The translations under genes were made by a program, and so were the position numbers. The notes under the pieces are model-generated. The model was not told the origin of the DNA. It searched no databases and was given only the letters and a program-made list of their open reading frames with translations. Source: Silvania hatchlandensis (GTDB lineage Bacteria > Pseudomonadota > Gammaproteobacteria > Enterobacterales > Enterobacteriaceae). From it: a stretch of DNA of 64,000 nucleotides. Below, piece after piece: positions 10,106-18,752 of the stretch (positions within the stretch are counted from its first letter, which is position 1; each line of letters opens with the position of its first letter). Where the stretch lies: assembly GCF_025564065.1 (NCBI RefSeq), contig NZ_JAMGZK010000050.1, positions 62,001 through 126,000 on the forward strand, written 5' to 3'.

Positions 10106-10576
10106 TTATGCCCGAAAGCGCAGCCGGTCTGCGCGAATTCGGGCGGGATCAACGCAGGTGAGCGCGTAGGTTGGGCACGCCGCCACACAGGCAGGCCCAC
10201 CTTCGCGGTGCCAACAGCGGTTGCATTTCAGCGCCTGCACCTCCTCCCCCTCGCCTGTCACCTGCATTGCGCCAAACGGACAGGCGATCATGCAGCTTTT
10301 ACAGCCGATACAGCGCGACTGATCCACCAGCCAGATCCCCGCCTGACGCTGAATCGCCTGAGTTGGGCAGACGTTGGCGCACGGGGCATCTTCACACTGA
10401 TGGCAGGTGACCGCCGTAGTAAAGGTCCCGCCTTTCATCACCCGAATGCGGGAAGTAAAATTTCTGGCCGTCACGGCCGAACAATCCTGATCGTCCTGAT
10501 GCGATACCACGCAGGCCACTTCACAGGTGCGACAGCCAATACATTTTGCCGGGTCTGCCACAATAAACGGGTTCAT
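10106..10576 (-). CDS. ysaA: Four-cluster ferredoxin-type iron-sulfur protein
   Basis: The 156-residue product has four cysteine clusters of the [4Fe-4S] ferredoxin type: CIGCRTCEVAC, CHQCEDAPCANVCP, CIGCKSCMIACP and CNRC...GGPACVAACP. This is the layout of HycB/HydN/DmsB electron-transfer subunits and of E. coli YsaA, which occupies the same place next to avtA. No catalytic subunit gene is adjacent, so its redox partner is unknown. I chose the ATG at 10576 (MNPFIVADPAKC) because a GGAGG ribosome-binding sequence precedes it; the frame is open 23 codons further. Confidence 0.88.
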   Translation of the reverse strand: MNPFIVADPAKCIGCRTCEVACVVSHQDDQDCSAVTARNFTSRIRVMKGGTFTTAVTCHQCEDAPCANVCPTQAIQRQAGIWLVDQSRCIGCKSCMIACPFGAMQVTGEGEEVQALKCNRCWHREGGPACVAACPTYALTCVDPARIRADRLRFRA

Positions 10577-10700
10577 CGCCTGCTCCCTCCTTGCTGAAAA
10601 AGTCAGGTTGCCAGAGTGTCCAGGTAACGCGCTTTGATCCGACATGGGAAAAAGCCAGATTTGTACTGCCTGCCGGGAAAACTGGCCGTCTGCCCAGGCC

Positions 10701-11525
10701 TCAGGCGGAGTTAATGTGCTCCTTGCAGTAGCGGCGTTTCCACACCCCGGGCGTTAGCCCCGTATGCTTGCGAAAGATCTGGCGAAAATAGCCCGCATCG
10801 CTAAAGCCGCAGCGGATGGCCACCTCTTTCAGCGAGGCGGCATCGGTGAGCAGCAGTTTTTCAGCGGCTCTGACTCGCTGGCGGTGGATCGCCTCGGTCA
10901 GGGTTAAATTAAACACCCGACGAAACACGCGTCCGAGATAATCCGCATTGCAGTGCAGCTCTTTTGCCAGCTGCGAGGTCGAGAGCGGCAGGTGAAAGTG
11001 GGTGCTGATGCGCTGCCGCGCCTTCCAGGCGAGGCTCACCCCCGCTTCATCCGGCGGCAGCGCCTGTCCGGCAGTGAGGGTGATTTGCTGCAGGATCAGC
11101 AGCAGGATTAACTCCAGCGCCGGGCTGCGCTGCAGCTTTTCCTGTTCAGTCAGAAACTGGCGAAACAGTGTAATCATCGCCTGCGGATCCTGGCTTTTTC
11201 CGTGCTGTGGCACGGCCAGCAGCGTACTGAAGGGCGGCGTCATCGCCTGCTCCTGCGTCTCGAAGTGCAGCCAGTAAAAGCGTAGATCGGCCGGGAAATC
11301 CTCAATCCCCCGGTGCCGACGATCGGGCCACAGCAACAAACTCTCACCGGGATGCACCTCGAAAACCGTCCCATCCTCCTGAATCGTTAATGTCCCCTTT
11401 TCGACCAGGATCACTTCCCAGGAGTCCAGCTTGCGCGCCGGATGCCGTCCCACGCCCCGGGAGATAAAATAGCCGCCATTCTGGACCTTAATCGGAAGCG
11501 TTATGGATAATTCGAGCGTGGTCAT
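10701..11525 (-). CDS. AraC-family transcriptional regulator of the GH127 cassette
   Basis: A 274-residue AraC/XylS-type protein. The N-terminal half is cupin-like (VILVEKGTLTIQEDG, HPGESLLLWPD), the sugar-sensing arm typical of AraC-type regulators. The C-terminal 100 residues hold two helix-turn-helix motifs (STSQLAKELHCNADYLGRVF and LKEVAIRCGFSDAGYFRQIF). It is divergent from a sugar symporter and a GH127 glycosidase, so it most likely controls them in response to an arabinose-containing ligand; that is inference from position. K-12 has yiaJ at this location, which belongs to a different (IclR) family. Confidence 0.85.
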   Translation of the reverse strand: MTTLELSITLPIKVQNGGYFISRGVGRHPARKLDSWEVILVEKGTLTIQEDGTVFEVHPGESLLLWPDRRHRGIEDFPADLRFYWLHFETQEQAMTPPFSTLLAVPQHGKSQDPQAMITLFRQFLTEQEKLQRSPALELILLLILQQITLTAGQALPPDEAGVSLAWKARQRISTHFHLPLSTSQLAKELHCNADYLGRVFRRVFNLTLTEAIHRQRVRAAEKLLLTDAASLKEVAIRCGFSDAGYFRQIFRKHTGLTPGVWKRRYCKEHINSA

Positions 11526-11745
11526 TCATTTTCTCGCTATTTATGCCGCATTAAATTCGCCTTATTACTGATTATTAACAGGTAATTGGCATTCGTCCCG
11601 ATCGAAATCACATTTTGCGCACCAGGTCGGAATCCTCACCTTTTTATACTTTTCCCTTCCCTTGTTGCGGCCGGAAATCGGTGCAGAATGAATCAGGTAC
11701 CCGACAAAACAACATAAAAAAATTCAATAACCGAGGAGTTACCTC
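11526..11745. promoter_or_regulatory. Divergent control region, AraC regulator / symporter
   Basis: The 220-base region between divergent genes must hold both promoters and the regulator's operators. I cannot point to the operators. A strong ribosome-binding sequence, GAGGAG, precedes the symporter start. Confidence 0.55.
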
Positions 11746-13146
11746 ATGACTTCCACTCCGATTACGCAGACAGACATTGCTCAGCAGGCCGTCGACGACC
11801 GCCTGACGGTGCGAGAAAAAATAGGCTACGGCCTGGGGGATGCTGGCGGGACGGTGATTACCTGTCTGATCATGAACTTCCTGACCTTTTTCTATACCGA
11901 TATCTTTGGTTTAACCCCGGCGCTGGTCGGCACGCTGTTTATCGCCCTGCGCGTGTTCGATGCCATCTCCGACCCGGTGATGGGGATCATTGCCGACCGC
12001 ACCCAAAGCCGCTGGGGACGCTTTCGTCCGTGGCAGCTGTGGGTCGCCGTGCCAATTGGCATTATTGGCGTGCTGACCTTCACCGTACCGGACGCCGGTA
12101 TGGGGGTAAAAATCGCCTGGGCCTTCGGCACCTATCTGCTGCTCTCGGTAGGCTATACCGCCATCAACGTGCCTTACTGCGCGCTGATCAACACCATGAC
12201 CACCCGCCACAGCGAAGTGCTCTCCTGTCAGTCCTGGCGTTTTGTACTGTGCGGCGTGGCCGGGTTCCTGGTCTCCGTCGGCTTGCCGTGGCTGGTGTCG
12301 GCGCTCGGGCAGGGCGACGTGGCGCAGGGCTATCAGCTGGGGGTCGGGGTGCTCTGCGCCATTGCGGTGGTGATGTTCCTGTGCTGCTTCTTCTGGGTCC
12401 GCGAGCGCGTGCCGCTGGCGCTGATGGGTAAATTCACCCTTAAAGAGCACCTGGGCGGGCTGCGCAACAACGACCAGCTGCTGCTGATGCTGGTGATGTC
12501 GTTCCTGCTGATCAACGTCTTTAACATTCGCGGCGGCGGCTATATGTATTTCATCACTTACGTGCTGGAAGGCAGTACCGCTTACACCTCGCTGTTTTTC
12601 ACTATGGTGACCTTTGCCTCCATTCTTGGCGCGGTGGTGGTTAACCTGCTGTCGCGCCGTCACGATGCCGTCAAACTCTACTACTACACCAACCTGGTGC
12701 TGGCGGTGCTGGCAGCGGGCATGTGGTTCCTGCCGAGCGGCCCGGCGAATCAAACGCTGTGGCTGGTGGTAATTCTGGCCAACGGGGTGATCCTCGGCTT
12801 TACCCTGCCGCTGCACTTCTCGTTGATGGCCTTTGCCGATGACTACGGCGAGTGGAAAACCGGCGTGCGCTCCTCGGGAATGAACTTCGCCTTTAACCTG
12901 TTTTTCATCAAGCTGGCGTGGGCCTCCAGCGCCGGGATCATCAGCGTGGTGTTCATTTTTGTCGCCTACCAGCCGGGCGCAGGCAACCAGACGGCCGCCT
13001 CGCTGCAGGGCATCACCACCATGGAAACCCTGCTTCCTGCCCTTTTCCATCTGCTGCTGGCGATTGCCATTCGCAAATGCAGACTCAATAACCCGATGAT
13101 GGCGCGCATTGCCACCGACCTGCGCCAGCGTCACGCTCAGTCCTGA
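11746..13146 (+). CDS. GPH-family sugar:cation symporter
   Basis: A 466-residue membrane protein of the glycoside-pentoside-hexuronide family (MelB, YicJ, XynB-type transporters). It has about twelve hydrophobic segments and the family signatures [12 protein letters not shown] near residue 28 and [15 protein letters not shown], whose aspartates correspond to the cation-site region of MelB. The downstream GH127 gene begins 10 bases after its stop, so the pair is one operon. The likely cargo is a short arabinofuranoside that the cytoplasmic glycosidase then cleaves; the exact substrate cannot be read from sequence. Confidence 0.9.
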   Translation: MTSTPITQTDIAQQAVDDRLTVREKIGYGLGDAGGTVITCLIMNFLTFFYTDIFGLTPALVGTLFIALRVFDAISDPVMGIIADRTQSRWGRFRPWQLWVAVPIGIIGVLTFTVPDAGMGVKIAWAFGTYLLLSVGYTAINVPYCALINTMTTRHSEVLSCQSWRFVLCGVAGFLVSVGLPWLVSALGQGDVAQGYQLGVGVLCAIAVVMFLCCFFWVRERVPLALMGKFTLKEHLGGLRNNDQLLLMLVMSFLLINVFNIRGGGYMYFITYVLEGSTAYTSLFFTMVTFASILGAVVVNLLSRRHDAVKLYYYTNLVLAVLAAGMWFLPSGPANQTLWLVVILANGVILGFTLPLHFSLMAFADDYGEWKTGVRSSGMNFAFNLFFIKLAWASSAGIISVVFIFVAYQPGAGNQTAASLQGITTMETLLPALFHLLLAIAIRKCRLNNPMMARIATDLRQRHAQS

Positions 13147-13156
13147 GGAGAATACG

Positions 13157-15118
13157 ATGTTCATAATGGAACCCGACCTGCATAAACTGAAAATCAGCGA
13201 CCCGTTTTTGGGCCACTATCAACAGCTGGTGCGCGATGTAGTGATCCCCTATCAGTGGGATGCCCTGAACGACCGCATCGCCGAGGCCGAGCCGAGCCAC
13301 GCCATCACCAACTTCCGCATTGCAGCGGGACTGGAGAGCGGCGAATTCTACGGGATGGTCTTTCAGGATAGCGACGTAGCAAAATGGCTGGAGGCGGTGG
13401 CCTGGTCCCTGTGCCAGAAACCCGATGCCGAACTGGAAAAAACCGCCGACGAGGTGATTGAGCTGGTGGCCGCCGCCCAGTGCGACGATGGTTATCTGAA
13501 TACTTACTTCACGGTCAAAGCCCCTGGCGAGCGCTGGACGAACCTGGCGGAATGCCATGAGCTCTACTGCGCCGGGCACATGATTGAAGCGGGCGTGGCG
13601 TACTTCCAGGGCACCGGCAAACGGCGTCTGCTGGAGGTGGTCTGCACGCTGGCCGACCATATCGACAGCGTTTTTGGGCCGGGTGAGCAGCAGCTGCATG
13701 GCTATCCCGGCCACCCGGAAATCGAGCTGGCGCTGATGCGCCTGTTTGATGTCACGCAGGAGCCCCGCTATCTGGCGCTGGTGAAATACTTCGTCGAGGA
13801 GCGCGGAACGCAGCCGCACTTCTACGATATCGAATATGAAAAACGCGGCAAGACCTCCCACTGGAACACCTACGGCCCGGCGTGGATGGTGCAGGATAAA
13901 GCCTATAGCCAGGCGCATCAGCCGCTGGCGGAACAGCCGACGGCAATCGGCCACGCGGTGCGCTTCGTCTACCTGATGACCGGCGTCGCGCACCTCGCCC
14001 GCCTGAGCCAGGATGAAGGCAAACGCCAGGACTGCCTGCGCCTGTGGGATAACATGGCCCAGCGCCAGCTGTATATCACCGGCGGGATCGGCTCCCAGAG
14101 CAGCGGCGAAGCCTTCAGCAGCGATTACGATCTGCCGAACGATACCGTGTATGCCGAAAGCTGCGCCTCCATCGGCCTGATGATGTTTGCCCGCCGCATG
14201 CTGGAGATGGAAGCCAACAGCCAGTACGCCGACGTGATGGAGCGCGCGCTGTTCAACACCGTGCTCGGCGGGATGGCGCTGGACGGGAAGCATTTCTTCT
14301 ACGTTAATCCGCTGGAAGTGCACCCGAAGACGCTGAAATTTAACCATATCTACGATCACGTTAAGCCGGTGCGCCAGCGCTGGTTCGGCTGCGCCTGCTG
14401 TCCGCCGAATATCGCCCGGGTGCTAACCTCGATAGGCCACTACATCTATACCGCCCGCGAGGACGCACTGTTTATCAACCTCTATATCGGCAACAGCATG
14501 GCCTTCCCGGTTGGCGAGCAGGAGCTGCAGCTGCGGATCAGCGGAAATTACCCGTGGCAGGAGCAGGTGAAAATTGACATCACGTCGCCGGTCGCCATCG
14601 ATCATACCCTGGCCCTGCGTCTGCCGGACTGGTGCGACACACCGCACCTGACGCTAAATGGCGAAACGGTGAGCGGCGACGTGCGTCAGGGCTATCTGTA
14701 CCTGACTCGCCGCTGGCAGGAGGGCGATACCCTGGCACTCACCCTGCCGATGCCGGTGCGTCGGGCGTACGGTAATCCGCTGGTGCGCCAGCAGGCGGGA
14801 AAAGTCGCGATTCAGCGCGGGCCGCTGGTCTATTGTCTGGAGGAAGCCGATAACGGCACCGGGTTGCATAACCTGACCCTGCCCGCTGACAGCGACTTTA
14901 AGGTCTTTGAAGGCAAAGGCATTTTTGCCCACAAGATGCTGATTCAGGCCGAGGGTAACCGCCGACAGGTGGCCGAGACCGGGCATCAGCCGCTGTGGCA
15001 GTACGATCGCGCCCCAACTCTGCAGCAGTCGCAGACCCTGACCTTTATCCCGTGGTTTAGCTGGGCAAACCGCGGTGAAGGGGAGATGCGGATCTGGATC
15101 GATGAGGCGAAAGCCTAA
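13157..15118 (+). CDS. GH127 beta-L-arabinofuranosidase-like glycoside hydrolase
   Basis: A 653-residue protein with the GH127 (DUF1680) fold. It retains the catalytic set known from Bifidobacterium longum HypBA1: an acid/base Glu (Glu318 in SGEAFSSDYD), a zinc-binding Glu334-x-Cys336 in YAESCAS, and the CACCPPN motif with Cys414 as nucleophile and Cys415 as zinc ligand. HypBA1 releases L-arabinose from beta-1,2-linked arabinobiose; whether this enzyme has the same preference is inference. There is no signal peptide, so it is cytoplasmic and depends on the linked symporter. The start at 13157 follows a TGAGGAG ribosome-binding sequence; the open frame continues 16 codons upstream into the symporter gene. 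Confidence 0.9.
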   Translation: MFIMEPDLHKLKISDPFLGHYQQLVRDVVIPYQWDALNDRIAEAEPSHAITNFRIAAGLESGEFYGMVFQDSDVAKWLEAVAWSLCQKPDAELEKTADEVIELVAAAQCDDGYLNTYFTVKAPGERWTNLAECHELYCAGHMIEAGVAYFQGTGKRRLLEVVCTLADHIDSVFGPGEQQLHGYPGHPEIELALMRLFDVTQEPRYLALVKYFVEERGTQPHFYDIEYEKRGKTSHWNTYGPAWMVQDKAYSQAHQPLAEQPTAIGHAVRFVYLMTGVAHLARLSQDEGKRQDCLRLWDNMAQRQLYITGGIGSQSSGEAFSSDYDLPNDTVYAESCASIGLMMFARRMLEMEANSQYADVMERALFNTVLGGMALDGKHFFYVNPLEVHPKTLKFNHIYDHVKPVRQRWFGCACCPPNIARVLTSIGHYIYTAREDALFINLYIGNSMAFPVGEQELQLRISGNYPWQEQVKIDITSPVAIDHTLALRLPDWCDTPHLTLNGETVSGDVRQGYLYLTRRWQEGDTLALTLPMPVRRAYGNPLVRQQAGKVAIQRGPLVYCLEEADNGTGLHNLTLPADSDFKVFEGKGIFAHKMLIQAEGNRRQVAETGHQPLWQYDRAPTLQQSQTLTFIPWFSWANRGEGEMRIWIDEAKA

Positions 15119-15126
15119 AAAGGATA

Positions 15127-15184
15127 CCGGGCGACGCTGGACATACCCCCGCCATTCAGGCCAGGTATGGGCAGCGCCGCCCGG
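15127..15184. repeat. 58-base imperfect palindrome after GH127
   Basis: CCGGGCG at the left pairs with CGCCCGG at the right. About 18 of the outer 21 positions on each arm can pair, leaving a loop of about 16 bases. It begins nine bases after the GH127 stop codon. It resembles an intergenic hairpin element more than a simple terminator, since a T-tract appears only after a second hairpin. Confidence 0.6.
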
Positions 15185-15189
15185 GTTAA

Positions 15190-15224
15190 CAGAGGCGGCC
15201 CTCGTCCCTGAGGACCTCTTTTTT
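15190..15224 (+). terminator. Probable terminator of the symporter-GH127 operon
   Basis: An AGAGG...CCTCT stem with an inner CCTC/GAGG pairing is followed by six T residues, just before the convergent yiaT stop codon. Confidence 0.55.
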
Positions 15225-15230
15225 AGTGGC

Positions 15231-15971
15231 TCAGAATGTCCAGGAGAGACCGGTCATCAGCGCGAAGCTGTCGTCACGGTCGATCATCGGGCTGTTCTTC
15301 ACTTCGTCAGGCAGCACGGTATAGACCGCGCTGGCGTTGAGGTACAGGTTCTGTGTCAGCTGATACTTTGCCGCCACGCCCACGTAAGGGGTGACGCTTT
15401 CGTCTGCGCTGTACTGCCGCAGGCCGCTGCGGCGGGACTCCTGAGCCGACACGCCATAGTAATAATCGTTGAAGCTTGCATCGTAGAAGAGCACGCCCAC
15501 CGACGGGGTCAGGGTCAGGCGTTCCATACGGATGGGACGGAAGTAAGACAGCTCACCCGCCACGCCACCGCTCTCATCCATTGCATCAGCGGCAACGGCA
15601 AATTTCAGGCTACCCCAGCTTTCGTGGCGGTAGTATGCGCCCCCGAGCATGGCTGACGATTTACGCTCGTCCAGCTGGCTCATGGCCGCGTCGTCATTGT
15701 CTTCCGGGTCAAAATGCAGCGGCATCCAGGAGGCCGTCAGGCTGAATTCGTTTTTTGCATCTTTCCACACCACCCACCCGGCGGTGGTCTGACGCACATA
15801 GAAATGCTCACCTTCGTAGCTAATTAACGGAACAGCAGAAACATTCTCGTTATAACCTTTGTACGGTGATTCATTAAACACGGCACCCGCGCCAACTGAA
15901 AAGTCCCCGGCCATTGCGGAAGTCGCCGTAAATAACGCGGCGGCGATGAGTACATTCTTTTTAAACGTCAT
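15231..15971 (-). CDS. yiaT: MipA/OmpV-family outer membrane protein YiaT
   Basis: The 246-residue protein has a signal peptide (MTFKKNVLIAAALFTATSAMA) and then a beta-barrel-like sequence ending in an aromatic residue (LSWTF), typical of outer membrane proteins. It matches E. coli YiaT closely, for example SVGAGAVFNESPYKGYNEN and SPMIDRDDSF. The MipA/OmpV family includes proteins proposed to scaffold peptidoglycan enzymes, but YiaT itself has no proven function. It is divergent from the regulator gene yiaU. The GH127 cassette is convergent with it. Confidence 0.9.
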   Translation of the reverse strand: MTFKKNVLIAAALFTATSAMAGDFSVGAGAVFNESPYKGYNENVSAVPLISYEGEHFYVRQTTAGWVVWKDAKNEFSLTASWMPLHFDPEDNDDAAMSQLDERKSSAMLGGAYYRHESWGSLKFAVAADAMDESGGVAGELSYFRPIRMERLTLTPSVGVLFYDASFNDYYYGVSAQESRRSGLRQYSADESVTPYVGVAAKYQLTQNLYLNASAVYTVLPDEVKNSPMIDRDDSFALMTGLSWTF

Positions 15972-16091
15972 TATTTTTGCAATCCATTAAATGTCATACG
16001 ACCCGGCGCATAATAATGGTTACAAAATTCGCAATGCAACGCGGTTATTTGTATAATATTATATATAAAATCATATAGATGAGCGTGCGCA

Positions 16092-17054
16092 ATGAACAAG
16101 CTGCAAATTAAACCGCGTGAATTAAAAATTGTTTCCGTCATTGCCGCCACGCACAGCATTGGTGATGCCGCCGCCCTGCTGGGGATGGCGCAGGCGAATG
16201 TAAGCAAATATCTGTCTGATTTTGAAACGCGCGTTGGCCTGAAGGTCTTTGAGCGTACCACCCGCCATCTGGCGTTGACGCAGTTTGGCGAAGCGTTGCT
16301 ACCTTATATCAACGCCTCGCTGGAGAAAAATAGCCAACTGATTAATTTCATTGGCGATTACAAGCATGAAAAGCGCGGAAAAGTCACGATTTATGGCCCA
16401 ACGGGGATCATCACCTATCTGGCCCGCCAGGTGGTGCATAAAATAGACGACATCGGCGAGATCAGTATTAGTTTGAAAACCTATAATCTGACTGCCAATG
16501 AATTTTTCGAAGGGGTCACATTCCCCGACGATTGCGATATTTTAATTACTTATGCGCAGCCAAAAGATGAAAGTCTGGTCGCCAGCACCTTAACAAAATA
16601 TTCTGTTACGGCGTTTGCCTCGCCGGAATATATTAATAAGCACCCGATTAGTCACCCGGATGATTTAATAAATCACTCCTGTATTCTTATCGACTCGATG
16701 ATCATCGACGATGCCAATATCTGGCGTTTTCGTTCACACAACGGGGAGCAGATTCTGGATTATAAAGTCTCAGGGAATTATATCTGCGACAACACCCAGA
16801 CGGCGCTGGAGTTGGCCCGTAATCATCTGGGGATCGTCTTTGCCCCGAAAGAGAGCCTGCAAAAAGAGATTAACCAGGGCGCGCTGGTCCCCTGCTTTTC
16901 CCATCAGGAAGAGTGGTGGCTGGATCTGGTGGCGATTTTCCGTAAACGGGAGTATCAGCCGTGGCGCGTACAGTTTGTCCTTGATGGGGTGCTGAATCAT
17001 CTGCGCAGTCAAATTGAGCAGGCCACCCTCGGGCGACCTGCTCCGGGCGATTAG
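16092..17054 (+). CDS. yiaU: LysR-family transcriptional regulator YiaU
   Basis: A 320-residue LysR-type regulator. The N-terminal winged helix-turn-helix contains [24 protein letters not shown], and the remainder is the periplasmic-binding-like effector domain. Its place, divergent from yiaT and convergent with aldB, is that of yiaU in E. coli. The target is probably yiaT, by the usual divergent arrangement; the effector is unknown. The 5' half and the 120-base upstream region are markedly AT-rich. Its stop codon overlaps that of aldB in a shared TTAG. Confidence 0.82.
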   Translation: MNKLQIKPRELKIVSVIAATHSIGDAAALLGMAQANVSKYLSDFETRVGLKVFERTTRHLALTQFGEALLPYINASLEKNSQLINFIGDYKHEKRGKVTIYGPTGIITYLARQVVHKIDDIGEISISLKTYNLTANEFFEGVTFPDDCDILITYAQPKDESLVASTLTKYSVTAFASPEYINKHPISHPDDLINHSCILIDSMIIDDANIWRFRSHNGEQILDYKVSGNYICDNTQTALELARNHLGIVFAPKESLQKEINQGALVPCFSHQEEWWLDLVAIFRKREYQPWRVQFVLDGVLNHLRSQIEQATLGRPAPGD

Positions 17055-18589
17055 AACAGGCCGAGCGGTTTGTCGGAGTAGCTCACCAGCAGGCATTTGG
17101 TCTGCTGATAGTGGTTGAGCATCATCTTGTGGGTTTCACGCCCGATGCCCGACTGCTTGTAGCCGCCAAACGCGGCATGCGCTGGATAGGCATGATAGCA
17201 GTTGGTCCACACGCGCCCCGCCTGGATCCCGCGTCCCATCTTGTACGCCAGATTGCCGTTGCGGCTCCAGACGCCCGCCCCCAGCCCATACTGCGTGTCG
17301 TTCGCCAGCTCCAGCGCCTCTTCCATGGTTTTGAAGGTGGTCACCGCCAGCACCGGGCCGAAAATCTCCTCCTGGAAGACGCGCATGTTGTTTTTACCCG
17401 ACAGGATAGTCGGCTCGAGGTAGTACCCCTCTTTTAGCTCCCCGTCCAGCCGCTTACGCCGCCCGCCGGTTAAGATTTCTGCCCCCTCTTTCTTACCGAT
17501 ATCGATATAGTTGAGGATAGTCTCCAGCTGGCCGTGCGATACCTGGGCGCCCATCTGGGTGACGCTGTCCAGCGGATTGCCGCTGCGGATGGACTCCACG
17601 CGGCGGATTGCGCGCTCCATAAAGCGTTCGTAGATGGACTCCTGCACCAGCGCGCGGCTTGGACAGGTACAGACTTCGCCCTGGTTAAAGGCAAAGAGGG
17701 CAAACCCTTCCAGCGCTTTATCGAAGAAAGCGTCCTCTTCATCCATCACATCGGCAAAGAAGATGTTCGGCGATTTGCCGCCCAACTCCAGCGTTACCGG
17801 AATGATGTTCTGGGTGGCGTACTGCATGATCTGCTGGCCCACTTCGGTGGAGCCGGTAAACGCCACTTTGGCGATCCGTTTTGAGGTCGCCAGATATTCG
17901 CCGATTTCACCCCCGGCACCGTTCACCACGTTCACCACTCCCGGCGGGAGCAGATCGCCCACCACTTCCATCAGCAGCAGCACCGACAGTGGGGTTAAGC
18001 GCGCCGGTTTGAGCACCACACAGTTACCGGCGGCCAGCGCGGGGGCCATTTTCCAGGCGGCCATCAGCAGCGGGAAGTTCCATGGAATAATCTGCCCGAC
18101 CACGCCCAGTGGCTCCTGGAAGTGATACGCCACGGTGTCGTTATCCACTTCACTGATGCCGCCTTCCTGGGCACGAATGCACGAGGCAAAATAGCGGAAA
18201 TGGTCAATTGCCAGCGGCACGTCCGCCGCCATCGTCTCGCGGATCGGCTTCCCGTTGTCCCAGGTCTCTGCCGTCGCCAGCAGCTCCAGGTTCTGCTCCA
18301 TCCGATCGGCGATTTTAAACAGGATTGCCGCGCGATCCTGCACCGAGGTGTGCGCCCATTTCTCTTTGATCTTGTGGGCGGCATCCAGCGCCAGGTCAAT
18401 ATCGCGGGTCCCGGAGCTGGCAATCTCGCACAGCGGCAGGCCGGTCACCGGGGTTAAATTCTGGTAATAGTCGCCGTCGACGGGGGCTACCCAATCGCCG
18501 CCGATAAAGTTGTCATAACGGGCTTTTAGCTTGAGGGGAAAACCATATTCGCCGGGCAGGATACGTGCTGATGGAGGGTTATTCGTCAT
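17051..18589 (-). CDS. aldB: Aldehyde dehydrogenase B
   Basis: AldB oxidises acetaldehyde and other aldehydes with NADP+ and is a stationary-phase enzyme in E. coli. The product is 512 residues, as in E. coli, and nearly identical over long stretches. Family motifs are present: the nucleotide-binding FTGSTEVG, the general base Glu in LELGGKSPN, and the catalytic Cys in [12 protein letters not shown]. It is convergent with yiaU with a four-base overlap and divergent from the ROK kinase gene. Confidence 0.97.
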   Translation of the reverse strand: MTNNPPSARILPGEYGFPLKLKARYDNFIGGDWVAPVDGDYYQNLTPVTGLPLCEIASSGTRDIDLALDAAHKIKEKWAHTSVQDRAAILFKIADRMEQNLELLATAETWDNGKPIRETMAADVPLAIDHFRYFASCIRAQEGGISEVDNDTVAYHFQEPLGVVGQIIPWNFPLLMAAWKMAPALAAGNCVVLKPARLTPLSVLLLMEVVGDLLPPGVVNVVNGAGGEIGEYLATSKRIAKVAFTGSTEVGQQIMQYATQNIIPVTLELGGKSPNIFFADVMDEEDAFFDKALEGFALFAFNQGEVCTCPSRALVQESIYERFMERAIRRVESIRSGNPLDSVTQMGAQVSHGQLETILNYIDIGKKEGAEILTGGRRKRLDGELKEGYYLEPTILSGKNNMRVFQEEIFGPVLAVTTFKTMEEALELANDTQYGLGAGVWSRNGNLAYKMGRGIQAGRVWTNCYHAYPAHAAFGGYKQSGIGRETHKMMLNHYQQTKCLLVSYSDKPLGLF

Positions 18590-18752
18590 GACTGTCTCCT
18601 TGCGTGTGTGTCCTACAAGGGTAGACCGGGGCGGTGAAAATTCAGCCAGTTGTCCTCGGCTTTGCGAGCCTCTTCACGCATTACCTTACTTTACGTTTCG
18701 TTTTCCGCCCTGAGCCATACTTAAAGCGCACAAACCGGGGAGGTAAGGATAA

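Noticed and set aside
10058-10597. 179-codon plus-strand open frame
   Set aside because: Antisense to ysaA, whose four cysteine clusters show which strand codes.
11600-11612. CRP-like half-site upstream of the GPH symporter
   Set aside because: TCACA is present, but the other half-site matches only two of five bases.
11911-13164. 417-codon minus-strand open frame
   Set aside because: Antisense to the GPH symporter; low-complexity His/Gln-rich product with no recognisable domain.
13085-14359. 424-codon minus-strand open frame
   Set aside because: Antisense to the GH127 gene, which has intact catalytic residues; no plausible start signal or domain on this strand.
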